Assembly (NCBI GenBank): GCA_031254615.1
Contig: JAIRUC010000133.1
Location: forward strand, 1 to 36,101
Source of the DNA: Treponema sp.
Lineage (GTDB): Bacteria; Spirochaetota; Spirochaetia; Treponematales; Breznakiellaceae
DNA: 36,101 bases
Direction of reading: 5' to 3'
How positions within the stretch are numbered: the first letter of the stretch is position 1; every line of letters begins with the position of its first letter. Shown here in pieces: positions 1-7,870 of the stretch. The notes beneath the pieces were generated by a model that saw only the letters and a program-made list of their open reading frames with translations, ran no database searches and had not been told where the DNA came from. Made by a program: the position numbers and the translations under genes.

Positions 1-435
1 ATTTATTTGGATCATTGTGCATATAACAGGCCTTTTGACGATCAAAACAATATAAAAAATCAATTGGAAACATCTGCAAAATTGCATATTCAAGATCAGA
101 TAAAACAGGAAAAATATGAGTTGGTTTGGTCTTATATGTCAGATTTTGAAAATAATAATAATCCAAACATGGAAAACAAAAAATCAATTCAAATATGGGA
201 AAATATAGCAAAACATGCCTGTAAATCATCTGAAAATATTTTGGCGCGTGGCAGCAAAATCATGGAGAAAGGTATCCGTGCAAATGACGCTTTACATATT
301 GCCTGTGCTATAGAAAGTCAATGTGAATATTTTATAACAACAGACACAGGATTGACAAATAAAAAAATTGAAAACATACAAATAATCAACCCAATTGATT
401 TTGTACGAAGGATGGAAGAAAAAAATGAGAACTGA
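1..435 (+). CDS. PIN-domain ribonuclease (VapC-like toxin), 5'-truncated by window edge
   Basis: The reading frame is open from base 1 and begins IYLDHCAYNRPFDDQ, which is how many PIN domains read just after their start Met, so the true start lies a few codons left of the window; the TTG at base 7 is unlikely to be the start. PIN-domain acidic residues are visible: the Asp of LDHC, a Glu/Asp-rich middle, the Asp of ANDALHIA and the Asp of FITTDTGL. PIN proteins are metal-dependent ribonucleases, often the toxin of type II toxin-antitoxin pairs. The gene is much more AT-rich than its neighbours, which suggests recent transfer. It overlaps the next small ORF by 11 bases. Toxin activity is inferred from family membership, and the absence of a classical upstream antitoxin cannot be judged because the window starts here. 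Confidence 0.75.
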   Translation: MYLDHCAYNRPFDDQNNIKNQLETSAKLHIQDQIKQEKYELVWSYMSDFENNNNPNMENKKSIQIWENIAKHACKSSENILARGSKIMEKGIRANDALHIACAIESQCEYFITTDTGLTNKKIENIQIINPIDFVRRMEEKNEN

Positions 436-634
436 AACCGTATTAAAAGTAGAGGCAATAGATTTATTGTTAAAAACGTTTGGTGTTCTTGAAACTGAAC
501 GATTTATAACCAGTATTAAAAGTAACAATTTTGACTATACGGAATGGCATAAAAATTTATGGAAAGATAAATCCATAAATGAAATACACAATATGGCAAC
601 AGAATTTGAAAAAGAAAAATATAAGAATACATAG
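425..634 (+). CDS. Small hypothetical protein overlapping the PIN-domain gene
   Basis: This 69-residue ORF starts at the ATG inside the last codons of the PIN gene (11-base overlap), and GGAAGAAAAA lies just upstream as a possible ribosome-binding site. The product is charged and probably helical (MRTETVLKVEAIDLLLKTFG at the start, a Lys/Glu-rich tail). I recognise no DNA-binding motif. The translational coupling and shared AT-rich composition suggest that it belongs to the same acquired unit as the PIN protein and could be its partner or antitoxin in a reversed (toxin-first) order. It could also be an accessory protein without antitoxin activity. Confidence 0.6.
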   Translation: MRTETVLKVEAIDLLLKTFGVLETERFITSIKSNNFDYTEWHKNLWKDKSINEIHNMATEFEKEKYKNT

Positions 635-674
635 TACACGCCCGAATTGACGAAAGCTAATGCCATGATTAATC

Positions 675-1247
675 TCACTTAATCTTAAACGTCACCGGAT
701 ACCGGTATCTGGAGGAGACGGCTTCGCCGTTTGCATAAGCCGGCTCTCCCTTTCTGCCGGTGAACGCTCTTACCGCCGCTTCGCCAAAACCGCGCTCGAG
801 CGGGTTTTCCTGTAAGATTACAATTCTTTGCACAACGCCTGTGCGGTCGACAAATAATTCGAGAATGACCCTGCCTTCAATGCCGGAGCGCAGAGCGATT
901 GGCGGGTAGACAAGTTCTGACATAACCGCGCTTGCTTCAAATTTTGGGGGAACGGAAACTTGGTGCATGGGAAGATAATTTTCGGCAAGGAAAACACCGG
1001 CACCGAGTACGTGCTGTTCGGGAGCGGTCTCGGTTTCGATCATTGTTTCGGCGATGGCTTCTACCTGCGGGAGCTCCGGCTCCGGTGGAGGCAGTTCTTC
1101 AAAGTCGGTCAGCTTCATTACTCTCGCGTTTTCCGGGCCTTCCTGAAGAACGTTATTTGTTTTAAAGACGAGGAAAAACAGGACTAGCAGGTGCAGGACG
1201 GCGGCGAAAATAAAAATTGATGTCCGTATAAGTTTTTCGTTAGTCAT
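675..1247 (-). CDS. tonB: TonB-family energy transducer
   Basis: TonB spans the inner membrane and passes proton-motive energy from ExbB/ExbD to outer-membrane receptors. The 190-residue product has one N-terminal membrane anchor (about residues 8-29), a short Pro/Glu-rich periplasmic stretch (ELPPPEPELP near residue 52), and a C-terminal TonB domain with YPPIALRSGIEGRVILELFV followed by the VDRTG turn and a final YRYPVTFKIK strand. The proline linker is short for a TonB. The gene overlaps exbD by 8 bases and is the last gene of a minus-strand run starting with glycan-degrading enzymes. No TonB-dependent receptor is in the window, so the substrate is unknown; plant oligosaccharides are a context-based guess. 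Confidence 0.88.
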   Translation of the reverse strand: MTNEKLIRTSIFIFAAVLHLLVLFFLVFKTNNVLQEGPENARVMKLTDFEELPPPEPELPQVEAIAETMIETETAPEQHVLGAGVFLAENYLPMHQVSVPPKFEASAVMSELVYPPIALRSGIEGRVILELFVDRTGVVQRIVILQENPLERGFGEAAVRAFTGRKGEPAYANGEAVSSRYRYPVTFKIK

Positions 1248-1638
1248 TTTTTACCACAAAACTTACGACCCGGTACTGCAGGATTTGAAAAATTTCCAGA
1301 ATGGAATTGATTTTTTCGTAGGGAGTGTTTTTATCGGCGATGATATGCACCCTTGTATCGGGAGCGGTACGGTAAAGGTCTGATACTTTTTGTTCCAGAG
1401 CGGGATAATCGGAAGGGTCTCCGTCAAGATATATTCCGCCTTCCTTGTCTACCCACACCTCAAGATTTTTTTCGGCGGTTGTCCTTAACGCCGTTTTCGC
1501 TTCCGGGTATTCAATTTTTACTTCCTTGCGGTAATTGATCAACGCTACAAGCATGATAAAAATTAAAAGAAGAAACGCCACGTCGGACATTGAGTTAAGC
1601 GGGATGACAAAATTTTTCCTTGGGCGTTTTATCTTCAT
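1240..1638 (-). CDS. exbD: ExbD/TolR-family biopolymer transport protein (second of two)
   Basis: This 132-residue protein has the ExbD plan: a short basic cytoplasmic N-terminus (MKIKRPRKNF), one membrane helix (about 18-36) that begins with the conserved Asp of MSDVAFLLL, then a periplasmic domain ending in a strand that reads RVVSFVVKN. The membrane Asp is thought to take part in proton flow in ExbB-ExbD motors. Its ATG overlaps the stop of the upstream exbD copy (ATGA), with AGGA seven bases upstream. A second ExbD next to the first suggests a mixed ExbD pair, as in other multi-ExbD operons. Confidence 0.9.
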   Translation of the reverse strand: MKIKRPRKNFVIPLNSMSDVAFLLLIFIMLVALINYRKEVKIEYPEAKTALRTTAEKNLEVWVDKEGGIYLDGDPSDYPALEQKVSDLYRTAPDTRVHIIADKNTPYEKINSILEIFQILQYRVVSFVVKND

Positions 1639-2045
1639 AGGTTGTCCTGATTATCCTTCTTCATGGAGAAAGAAAAAGAATCTATTTTCATGTCCTGCGC
1701 CAGTTCTACAAAATTAACGACGTTCTGCCAGTGCGCCTGTCCGTCAATTGTAATAATAACCGCGATATCGGGATTATTTTCCTGAGCGGCTTGTATTAAC
1801 GTCTTTGCGGTGGGAATTTCAATAACATCGCCTTCGTAGACAACACTTCCGTCTTCGTCCATTTCAAATCGCAGGAGGTCGTCCTTTAAAATCAATCTTG
1901 AAGAATCTTTTGCGGGAAGGTTCATTAAAAAACCTTTGTTAACATTAAACCCGGCGATAACAATAAAATAAATTATAAGCAGGAACGCAACATCGCTTGA
2001 GGCGCTGGAATCCTGAAAAACATTTTTCTGGCGTTTAAACTTCAT
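1635..2045 (-). CDS. exbD: ExbD/TolR-family biopolymer transport protein (first of two)
   Basis: The start is placed at the ATG reading MKFKRQKNVF, preceded by AAGAG and overlapping the exbB end by 11 bases; a longer in-frame extension to 2093 would lie wholly inside exbB and adds no family sequence. The protein (136 residues) has the basic N-terminus, one membrane helix (about residues 16-36) with the conserved Asp in SSDVAFLLI, and a periplasmic domain with VVYEGDVIEIPT and IAVIITIDGQAHW. The DNA is clearly diverged from the adjacent exbD, so this is an old duplication or two distinct subfamilies. Confidence 0.9.
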   Translation of the reverse strand: MKFKRQKNVFQDSSASSDVAFLLIIYFIVIAGFNVNKGFLMNLPAKDSSRLILKDDLLRFEMDEDGSVVYEGDVIEIPTAKTLIQAAQENNPDIAVIITIDGQAHWQNVVNFVELAQDMKIDSFSFSMKKDNQDNL

Positions 2046-2721
2046 GTTTACTCTTAGTATGCTTATGTTCTGTCTGCTGCTGTTCTTCCGCAAACTGAAT
2101 TATCAATTCGGAGCAGATACTTTCCATATTGGCAGAAAATTTATCAACAATATGGGTAAAAATTGAATGTGAAACCATCGCTATAATCGCGATTACAAGC
2201 CCGAATACGGTAGTGATAAGGGCTTCGTAGATGCCGTTTGCGACAATCTGCGCGTTTACTTCCGTCGCTTCTGCAATCGATCTGAACGCGCCGATCATTC
2301 CGGAGACTGTCCCAAGGAAGCCCGTTAGCGGAGATACCGAACCAAGCGCTATAAGAAAGTTAAAACCGTTTTCAAGTGAATTGATACAGTTTGCCGCCTC
2401 GGTTTCTACGATTCGTTCGGCGCGGTGTTCGGAAAAATCTTTTCCCGGTCTTGCGCGTGTCAGCAGCGCGAGCAGGATTCTCGCACCAACCCGTCTGTTG
2501 GTCATACCGGAAAGATATTCAACAGCACCGTCATAGTCCGATGATTTCACATAACCGGAAACTGTTGCCGCAATGTCATCAACGCGCAGGTTGTGGTATA
2601 TAAGATAGAATGTGCGCTCCAGAGAAAGAGCGACAGTGGCAATTGAAAAAGCGAGCAGGGGCCACATAAAAACGCCCCCAAGTTTAAAAAGTTCCAGTAC
2701 CGAAAATGAAGCGGTTTCCAT
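2035..2721 (-). CDS. exbB: MotA/TolQ/ExbB proton channel family protein
   Basis: The start is the ATG of METASFSVLEL, with a strong AGGGGG ribosome-binding site eight bases upstream; an upstream in-frame extension overlaps the lipoprotein gene and lacks support. The 228-residue product shows three expected membrane helices: one near residues 15-38 (GGVFMWPLLAFSIATVALSL), and a pair near 120-145 (FLIALGSVSPLTGFLGTVSGMI) and 155-185 (VANGIYEALITTVFGLVIAII). The G-TVxGM and T-VFGL patterns are typical of ExbB/TolQ. It should form the pentameric stator ring around the ExbD pair encoded next. Confidence 0.92.
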   Translation of the reverse strand: METASFSVLELFKLGGVFMWPLLAFSIATVALSLERTFYLIYHNLRVDDIAATVSGYVKSSDYDGAVEYLSGMTNRRVGARILLALLTRARPGKDFSEHRAERIVETEAANCINSLENGFNFLIALGSVSPLTGFLGTVSGMIGAFRSIAEATEVNAQIVANGIYEALITTVFGLVIAIIAMVSHSIFTHIVDKFSANMESICSELIIQFAEEQQQTEHKHTKSKHEV

Positions 2722-2729
2722 AATTCCCC

Positions 2730-3572
2730 CTATTTTTTTACAGATTGCAAAATTATTTGATGGGAAAGAATCTCTTTGATATTTTCCCATTCATAATTTA
2801 AGTATATCCAAGAAAGCGATTCTTCCCAATCCCTAAGCATAGTGCCTGAGTTTCGCACAGGATAAAGTTCTTCGGAAAAAGTGCGCTCCGTATAACCTGT
2901 GTTCCAGCGGATGTCCTCGGCCTTTACAAACTCGTCACCTTCCTGTAACCAGCCGTACGGTCTTTGATTTTTGGAAACCGTTTCAGGAAGGAGTATGGGT
3001 TTCCAGAAGATTTCAAACTCTTCAATTGTCTGCCCTTTTGGCGCGTCAAGGGAAAGCATCCATTCGGCTGTTGCGGAGATACGTTCGTTTCTGTTTCTAA
3101 GGCTTGTTAAGGCCTCGGCGCCGTTGATACGGGTATCGTAACGGTGAATACGTCCTGAAGATATTTGTATGTTCTCAATTTCATTGTTTATTTCGAGGAC
3201 ACACGTTTCACCTAAGGAAAGAGCGCCTCCTCCCAATATTTTCATAGAGTATTCATTCCAACCGTGTACACTGCCGCTAAGATAATCAAGCGAGGTAAGA
3301 AAAAACTCCCCGTTTTCGTCCGGCATTGAACCGCACAGTCTCATCATGGGAAAATTGTTCAGGGAGATTAAAACGGACTGAACCCCAGCTTTGTTTTTTA
3401 TTACTGTAACTTCGATGTCTTCATCCGCGCCGTTTTTTTTGCTTGCGCGGTAAACAGTGACTTTTTTTTCTGCGGAGGCGGAACCGTCAAGAGTGCGGCC
3501 TGCTTTTTCCATTACGGAAACACATCCTGAAAAAAGTAAAACAAAAAGTAATAAGGCGGCGGCTTTCTTCAT
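2730..3572 (-). CDS. Hypothetical lipoprotein between nadE and exbB
   Basis: I do not recognise this 280-residue protein. It has a clear lipoprotein signal: basic MKK, a hydrophobic stretch, and a lipobox LFSGC with the Cys at residue 17. The mature part is soluble and beta-rich, with many acidic and aromatic residues (for example FEIFWKPILLP and LSWIYLNYEWENIKE near the end). The ATG starts two bases after the nadE stop; a TTG six bases further upstream is the only alternative. No strong ribosome-binding site is visible, so expression may depend on coupling to nadE. Its place directly before exbB suggests an envelope role linked to the ExbBD-TonB complex, but that is inference only. Confidence 0.8.
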   Translation of the reverse strand: MKKAAALLLFVLLFSGCVSVMEKAGRTLDGSASAEKKVTVYRASKKNGADEDIEVTVIKNKAGVQSVLISLNNFPMMRLCGSMPDENGEFFLTSLDYLSGSVHGWNEYSMKILGGGALSLGETCVLEINNEIENIQISSGRIHRYDTRINGAEALTSLRNRNERISATAEWMLSLDAPKGQTIEEFEIFWKPILLPETVSKNQRPYGWLQEGDEFVKAEDIRWNTGYTERTFSEELYPVRNSGTMLRDWEESLSWIYLNYEWENIKEILSHQIILQSVKK

Positions 3573-3574
3573 AT

Positions 3575-4312
3575 TCAATTAGTAGTATAATTATAATACG
3601 GCATTAGGGCAAGTTTGTGCAGATTGATTTTTTGCAGGCTGTCAATTTTTTCTTTAACAACTGCGTCTTCGCAAACGCCCTCCCTGATATACCTGTCCAA
3701 AGCGGCATAGGTAAAGCCGAGGTTTTCTTCATCGGACAGGCCGGAAAGCCCGTCTTCCGGAACTTTTTTGATAAACTTTGAATCTAGGCCAAGTTCCCCG
3801 CCTAAAGCCTTTACCTCTGTCACCGTTAACCGCGACAGGGGGCTGAAATCGCCGGCCCCGTCGCCGTATTTTGTCGCATAACCGACCCAGTCCTCGCTGA
3901 GGTTACATGTATTGGCGACTCTTCCGTTTACCGCGGCGGATACGGCGTACAGCGTCGTCATTCTGATTCTTGCGGGAATATTGATAACAGCCTGCCTGTT
4001 AAGCGAAAGAGAAGCGTTTTTTATTGAAGCGAGGAGCGCGTCCACGCTGTTTTTAATATTTATGACAAAATGTTTTATTCCCAAAACGGAGACAAGTTCC
4101 TGCGAATAATCGATATCGTGCTGTTCCCCCTGCGGCATCAATACGCCGTAAACTCTGTCTTTTCCAAGAGCCTGCGCGCAAAGTGCTGCCGTTACAGAGC
4201 TGTCCTTGCCGCCGCTGATACCGACAACGGCGCTGCAGTCCTTGCCGTTTTGTTCAAAATAGCCGCATATCCATTCAATAAGATCAATCTTTACTTTTGC
4301 CGCGTTAAACAT
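3575..4312 (-). CDS. nadE: NH3-dependent NAD+ synthetase
   Basis: NadE adenylates nicotinic acid adenine dinucleotide and amidates it to NAD+. The 245-residue length matches the short ammonia-dependent form without the glutaminase domain. The ATP pyrophosphatase loop SGGKDSSV lies near residue 33. Other family blocks include NIPARIRMTTLYAVS, NTCNLSEDWVGYATKYGDGAGDFSP (shown here as joined short blocks NTCNLSE and GYATKYGDGAGDF), and the VPEDGLSGLSDEE loop. A good AAAGGAG site precedes the ATG, 11 bases after the esterase stop. A cofactor gene between a glycan esterase and a TonB system is unusual, and I see no functional reason for it beyond co-transcription. Confidence 0.93.
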   Translation of the reverse strand: MFNAAKVKIDLIEWICGYFEQNGKDCSAVVGISGGKDSSVTAALCAQALGKDRVYGVLMPQGEQHDIDYSQELVSVLGIKHFVINIKNSVDALLASIKNASLSLNRQAVINIPARIRMTTLYAVSAAVNGRVANTCNLSEDWVGYATKYGDGAGDFSPLSRLTVTEVKALGGELGLDSKFIKKVPEDGLSGLSDEENLGFTYAALDRYIREGVCEDAVVKEKIDSLQKINLHKLALMPYYNYTTN

Positions 4313-4323
4313 TTTTTCTCCTT

Positions 4324-6222
4324 TTAAATTTCTTTCCTGAATGGGATTACAGGAAGCCCGTCGCTGTTGAATAACTGCCTGTCGAGAGGATTATCCGCCC
4401 ATGCGTATAAAACTTTTTCTGGGTTCTTTATTGAAGATATATCTATGGAGATTGAATCTTTCCCTTCTATTTGCGCCGGCAGACGCTCCATTTTACCATT
4501 GTCAATTATGCCGACATAAGCCTTTTCACCTACCGGAATAGTTTTCAAGCCGCTGGCGCAGTTGTTAAAATAAAGAAAAAGTTTTTCCTGCCGTTTTTCA
4601 ATACGCTGTAAAATAGGTCCGGGGGAAGAGTTTTCAACGTTGAATAAAGTTTTCTCCGCCGCAAGGAACAGGCGGATGCCTACATCTTTTTTATTAATCG
4701 GGTGCAGATCGTTCCACTCACCAAGTTCTAAAGCGGCGGCCATGCCTGTTGCGGGAAGGGACAGGGCGGCTGCCTGCGCTTCCCTGATAATTGCCCATGA
4801 CGAACTTTCGTCGTTATCTGAAAGATTTTTCCAAATGGGAAGCTGGACAAAGAGGAAGGGAAGTTCCTTGTTGCCGCATTTTTCGCGCCAGTCCTGTATC
4901 ATCAGACGGAATAATTGCGCGTAATCATGAGGATTAGAATCGTTGGATTCGCCTTGATACCAGATAACGCCCTTTGACGGATATTTCAACAATGGGGCGA
5001 TCATGGCGTTATAGTTGCCCATAGGCAGACGCTGGAAAAAGAATTCCGCAGGACGCACAGGAGCTGTAGCTCCCACTTTGTATTTCCATGTTCCGGCAAG
5101 TTCAATAGATTCGTTATCTGTAAATATGCGGAAAGGCTTGTCCTTTGTAACGCCGCCTTCGCCGTTATTGCAGGTAACTCTGATAACGATCCGGTTTTTT
5201 CCCGGTTTTAATCCTTCGCAGGAATATTTGCGCGGCGGATAACGGTAGCCGGTGTTTCCGATTTCACCGCCGTTTATGTAGACTGAGTCGGTGTCTACAG
5301 CGGTATTTCCAATCTCAGCGTTGTTTATGTAAACTGTGTCGGCGTCTGTAATTGTGCCAAGCCAAACCTTCGCTTTTTTAGAGGCAAAATCCGCCGTTAC
5401 GTCAAATTCTTTTGCGAGCCAGACTACGCCGCAAAAATCAGTAAGCCCCGCGGCGGAAAAATCGCCGGGCAGGGACGTTTCGCTCCAGCCGGAAATGTCG
5501 GTCTGCGGCTTATCCCATTTTTCGGCAAGCCCACGGTCTTCGCTCCTTAATCGTGTTTCCCATTCTGTAATTGGGTCTGTTGTCTCTTTTGCGGTTTGCT
5601 CTCTTTTGGCGCTGTCCGCGTATATTTTGCCTTCGGCGATTTTTTCCGGAAAACATTTAAGAGCGTCCGCGCTCATCCACGATTCAACAGGGGTGCCGCC
5701 CCATGCTGTTCTTACAAGGCCTATGGGAACACGGTATTTTTTATACAGCTCTTTTGCGAAAAACCAGCCTGTTCCTGTAAACTCGTGCAAAGTTTCCTTT
5801 GAGGGAGAAATCCAAGTGCCGCCTGTTAATTCTTCGCGGGGGGCCGTAAAGTCCCATTCCTGCGGTACTTTGAAAAGCCTGATAAGGGGAAACTCTTTGA
5901 TTTCCCATTCTTCGCTGAAATCGTCACGCAGGCGGTCCATCTGCATTTCCATATTGGATTGACCGGCGCACATCCACACATCGCCTATGTAAATATCATT
6001 TACGGCAGAAGATTCCCCCGCGCAGGAAATATCCATTGTGAAAGGGCCGCCTGACGGCGCCGGATCGAGTGTTATGAGCCATTTACCGTCTGCGTTTTGC
6101 GATTCATATTTTTTCCCCAAAAAGGAAGCAGATATTTTCTCTTTGCTCCAAATTGGAAAAGCCTGGTCCCGTTGTATGATCATTCCGTTGCTTATCAATG
6201 TTGATAGACTTAAATCTTTCAT
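4324..6222 (-). CDS. SGNH-family sialate O-acetylesterase-type carbohydrate esterase
   Basis: This enzyme class removes O-acetyl groups from sialic acids or from acetylated plant glycans. The start at MKDLSLSTLI is fixed by AAGGAGC seven bases upstream, and the ATG overlaps the GH43 stop (ATGA); a longer frame reaches into GH43 and is not needed. Visible blocks: the nucleophile motif CAGQSNMEMQM, AWGGTPVESWMS, a jelly-roll insert of about residues 240-380, the IWYQGESND block, and the WNDLHPINK block holding the catalytic Asp/His. No export signal is seen, so a cytoplasmic enzyme is likely. The insert carries a 17-residue tandem duplication (see 5251-5352). Beside a xylosidase, acetylated xylo-oligosaccharides are a likelier substrate than sialic acid. 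Confidence 0.9.
   Translation of the reverse strand: MKDLSLSTLISNGMIIQRDQAFPIWSKEKISASFLGKKYESQNADGKWLITLDPAPSGGPFTMDISCAGESSAVNDIYIGDVWMCAGQSNMEMQMDRLRDDFSEEWEIKEFPLIRLFKVPQEWDFTAPREELTGGTWISPSKETLHEFTGTGWFFAKELYKKYRVPIGLVRTAWGGTPVESWMSADALKCFPEKIAEGKIYADSAKREQTAKETTDPITEWETRLRSEDRGLAEKWDKPQTDISGWSETSLPGDFSAAGLTDFCGVVWLAKEFDVTADFASKKAKVWLGTITDADTVYINNAEIGNTAVDTDSVYINGGEIGNTGYRYPPRKYSCEGLKPGKNRIVIRVTCNNGEGGVTKDKPFRIFTDNESIELAGTWKYKVGATAPVRPAEFFFQRLPMGNYNAMIAPLLKYPSKGVIWYQGESNDSNPHDYAQLFRLMIQDWREKCGNKELPFLFVQLPIWKNLSDNDESSSWAIIREAQAAALSLPATGMAAALELGEWNDLHPINKKDVGIRLFLAAEKTLFNVENSSPGPILQRIEKRQEKLFLYFNNCASGLKTIPVGEKAYVGIIDNGKMERLPAQIEGKDSISIDISSIKNPEKVLYAWADNPLDRQLFNSDGLPVIPFRKEI
5251..5352 (-). 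repeat. 51-bp tandem duplication inside the esterase gene
   Basis: Two 51-base units (5251-5301 and 5302-5352) are aligned without gaps and share most bases. They encode consecutive 17-residue units beginning DTVYINNAEIGNT and DSVYINGGEIGNT. The duplication keeps the frame, so the beta-strand/turn unit is simply doubled. Related esterases normally have one such VYIN-x-x-E-GNTG unit before the YRYPPRKY block. Confidence 0.9.
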
Positions 6223-7817
6223 AAAAGCTCCTTGTATTCCGCCCATAAAACATCCGCGCAATGTTCAATATCCTTGCCGTTACCCGATGCAAAAATTCCT
6301 GCAAGGGAACCTACAAAACCGCCCGCAAATTCGGTGCTGAGTATCCGCGCATCATGGTGATCCGAAAAACATGTAAGTGAATATTGATCCTTTCCGCAAA
6401 AGAATGAAAGAGCCATTTCTTCGCAGACAGCAGCAAGAACAAGATATTTTTCCGTTACGGGACATTCTGCTTCCGCCAGTATTTGGTCTTCTTTCCCCGC
6501 AGCAAGTATCAGGCGCAGCGAAGGTTTTCCGGAAAGCCCGATACAAATTTCAAAACGGTACTGATAGTCCTCGCTTTGCAGTAAAATTATACCTGCGCTT
6601 TCGTCTGCCGTCTTTGGCGAAAAATCCACCGCGGCGCAAAACGCCCAGTTTTTGTGCTTGATTCTTCTGCCGGCAAAAGCAGGATGCTCCTTTGTTCCCC
6701 GCATTGTCGCCGCCCGTGTAAATAAGCGTAACGCTCCGGAACGGGAATTAAAACTTACAGCCGCATCTTTTTTATTTTCAGGCATACGAAGCATCAGCCA
6801 GTGCAGGGGCAGTGCTCCGTTGAAATGATCACAGGAAGGCTCATAACTCCAGAGTGGGTCCTTGTTTGTTATGGGCAAAGGGGGCAGGGGGAATTCTTTT
6901 TCTATAAGCCCGGATTTTGACGAGATACACGGCCAGTCGTCTTCCCAATGAATCGGAACCATAAAAGTTTCCCGTCCAAGCGGGCATACTCCGTAATGAG
7001 GGCGGGACGCCAAAAGAACCATCCACCAGTTTCCGTTTGTATCGTCAAAAATGTCCGCGTGTCCCGCGTTGATTATATCAGCGTTCCTTCCTAAATGCCT
7101 GTGCGTTAAAACAGGATTACTTTTTTTCCCTTCCCACGGGCCGCTTATGTCTTTTGCGCGCGCGACGCAGACCGCATGATCAAGCCCTGTACCGCCCTCG
7201 GCATAAAGAAGATAATACCAGCCGTTAATTTTATAAATATGCGGCCCCTCAGGCCAAACAGCGTTGAGCAGCGCTCCGCGCCAGATGCCTGTACTTTTAC
7301 TTGTTAGCGGATTTTTTCCGGCACTAAGAAGAGACAGATTTATCTCCTGAATGTATATTTCATTATTGCCCGGATACGCTTGACCTTCCGGCACAGAATG
7401 AGTACCGCAGTACCAGACCTTTCCGTCATCGTCAAAGAATATCGAAGGATCAATTCCTTCGGCGTCTTTTAACCAGACAGGCTCTGACCAAGGACCGGCG
7501 GGGTTTTCCGCGGTAATAATAAAATTTCCGTCTTTTCCTATTAAAGTACAAAGGATGTAAAAAATACCCTTATTGTACCTGATTGTCGGTGCGAACAGGC
7601 CTTGGGAAACCTGATGCCCGTCGTAGCATAATTGGCCGGGACGATCTATGGCATTGCCGATTTGTTTCCAGTGGAAAAGATCAACGCTGTGAAAAACCGG
7701 AATTCCCGGAAAGTACGCAAAAGTGGAGTTTACCAGATAAAAGTCATTTTCTACCCGGCAAATTGACGGGTCGGGGTAGAAGCCGCTTAAAACCGGATTA
7801 ATGTATTTTCTGCTCAT
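6219..7817 (-). CDS. Glycoside hydrolase family 43 (beta-xylosidase / arabinofuranosidase type)
   Basis: GH43 enzymes cut xylose or arabinose from xylan side chains and oligosaccharides. The 532-residue protein has the five-bladed propeller first (about residues 1-310): the catalytic-base Asp in NPVLSGFYPDPSI, the second Asp in AEGIDPSIFFDDDG, and the general-acid Glu in WPEGPHIYKINGWYY. A C-terminal beta-sandwich (about 325-532) matches the architecture of xylan 1,4-beta-xylosidases of this family. No signal peptide is present, so it probably acts on imported oligosaccharides. The ATG has no ribosome-binding site; a TATGAT box ends 11 bases upstream, so the mRNA leader is probably very short. 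It heads the operon that continues into the esterase, nadE and exbBDD-tonB. Confidence 0.93.
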   Translation of the reverse strand: MSRKYINPVLSGFYPDPSICRVENDFYLVNSTFAYFPGIPVFHSVDLFHWKQIGNAIDRPGQLCYDGHQVSQGLFAPTIRYNKGIFYILCTLIGKDGNFIITAENPAGPWSEPVWLKDAEGIDPSIFFDDDGKVWYCGTHSVPEGQAYPGNNEIYIQEINLSLLSAGKNPLTSKSTGIWRGALLNAVWPEGPHIYKINGWYYLLYAEGGTGLDHAVCVARAKDISGPWEGKKSNPVLTHRHLGRNADIINAGHADIFDDTNGNWWMVLLASRPHYGVCPLGRETFMVPIHWEDDWPCISSKSGLIEKEFPLPPLPITNKDPLWSYEPSCDHFNGALPLHWLMLRMPENKKDAAVSFNSRSGALRLFTRAATMRGTKEHPAFAGRRIKHKNWAFCAAVDFSPKTADESAGIILLQSEDYQYRFEICIGLSGKPSLRLILAAGKEDQILAEAECPVTEKYLVLAAVCEEMALSFFCGKDQYSLTCFSDHHDARILSTEFAGGFVGSLAGIFASGNGKDIEHCADVLWAEYKELL

Positions 7818-7820
7818 GTA

Positions 7821-7848
7821 TTGATTTTATCATATTCTGATGTATAGT
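7821..7848 (+). promoter_or_regulatory. Candidate sigma-70 promoter of the GH5 pair
   Basis: TTGATT (7821-7826) and TATAGT (7843-7848) are separated by 16 bases and lie 22 bases before the GH5 ATG. A GTAGGAG ribosome-binding site follows. The promoter overlaps the candidate -10 box of the divergent GH43 operon. Confidence 0.5.
7829..7834 (-). promoter_or_regulatory. Candidate -10 box (TATGAT) for the GH43-to-tonB operon
   Basis: On the minus strand, TATGATAAAAT lies just upstream of the GH43 ATG with 11 bases between box and start codon. No Shine-Dalgarno sequence is present. A -35 match at the expected spacing is weak, so confidence is modest. The 53-base gap is shared with the divergent GH5 promoter, and regulators could act on both operons together. 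Confidence 0.35.
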
Positions 7849-7870
7849 AGAAAGTAGTAGGAGTTAATCG

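Noticed and set aside
5336-5962. 208-codon open frame on the plus strand
   Set aside because: It lies fully antisense to the esterase, is Ser-rich with no recognisable domain, and has no ribosome-binding site.
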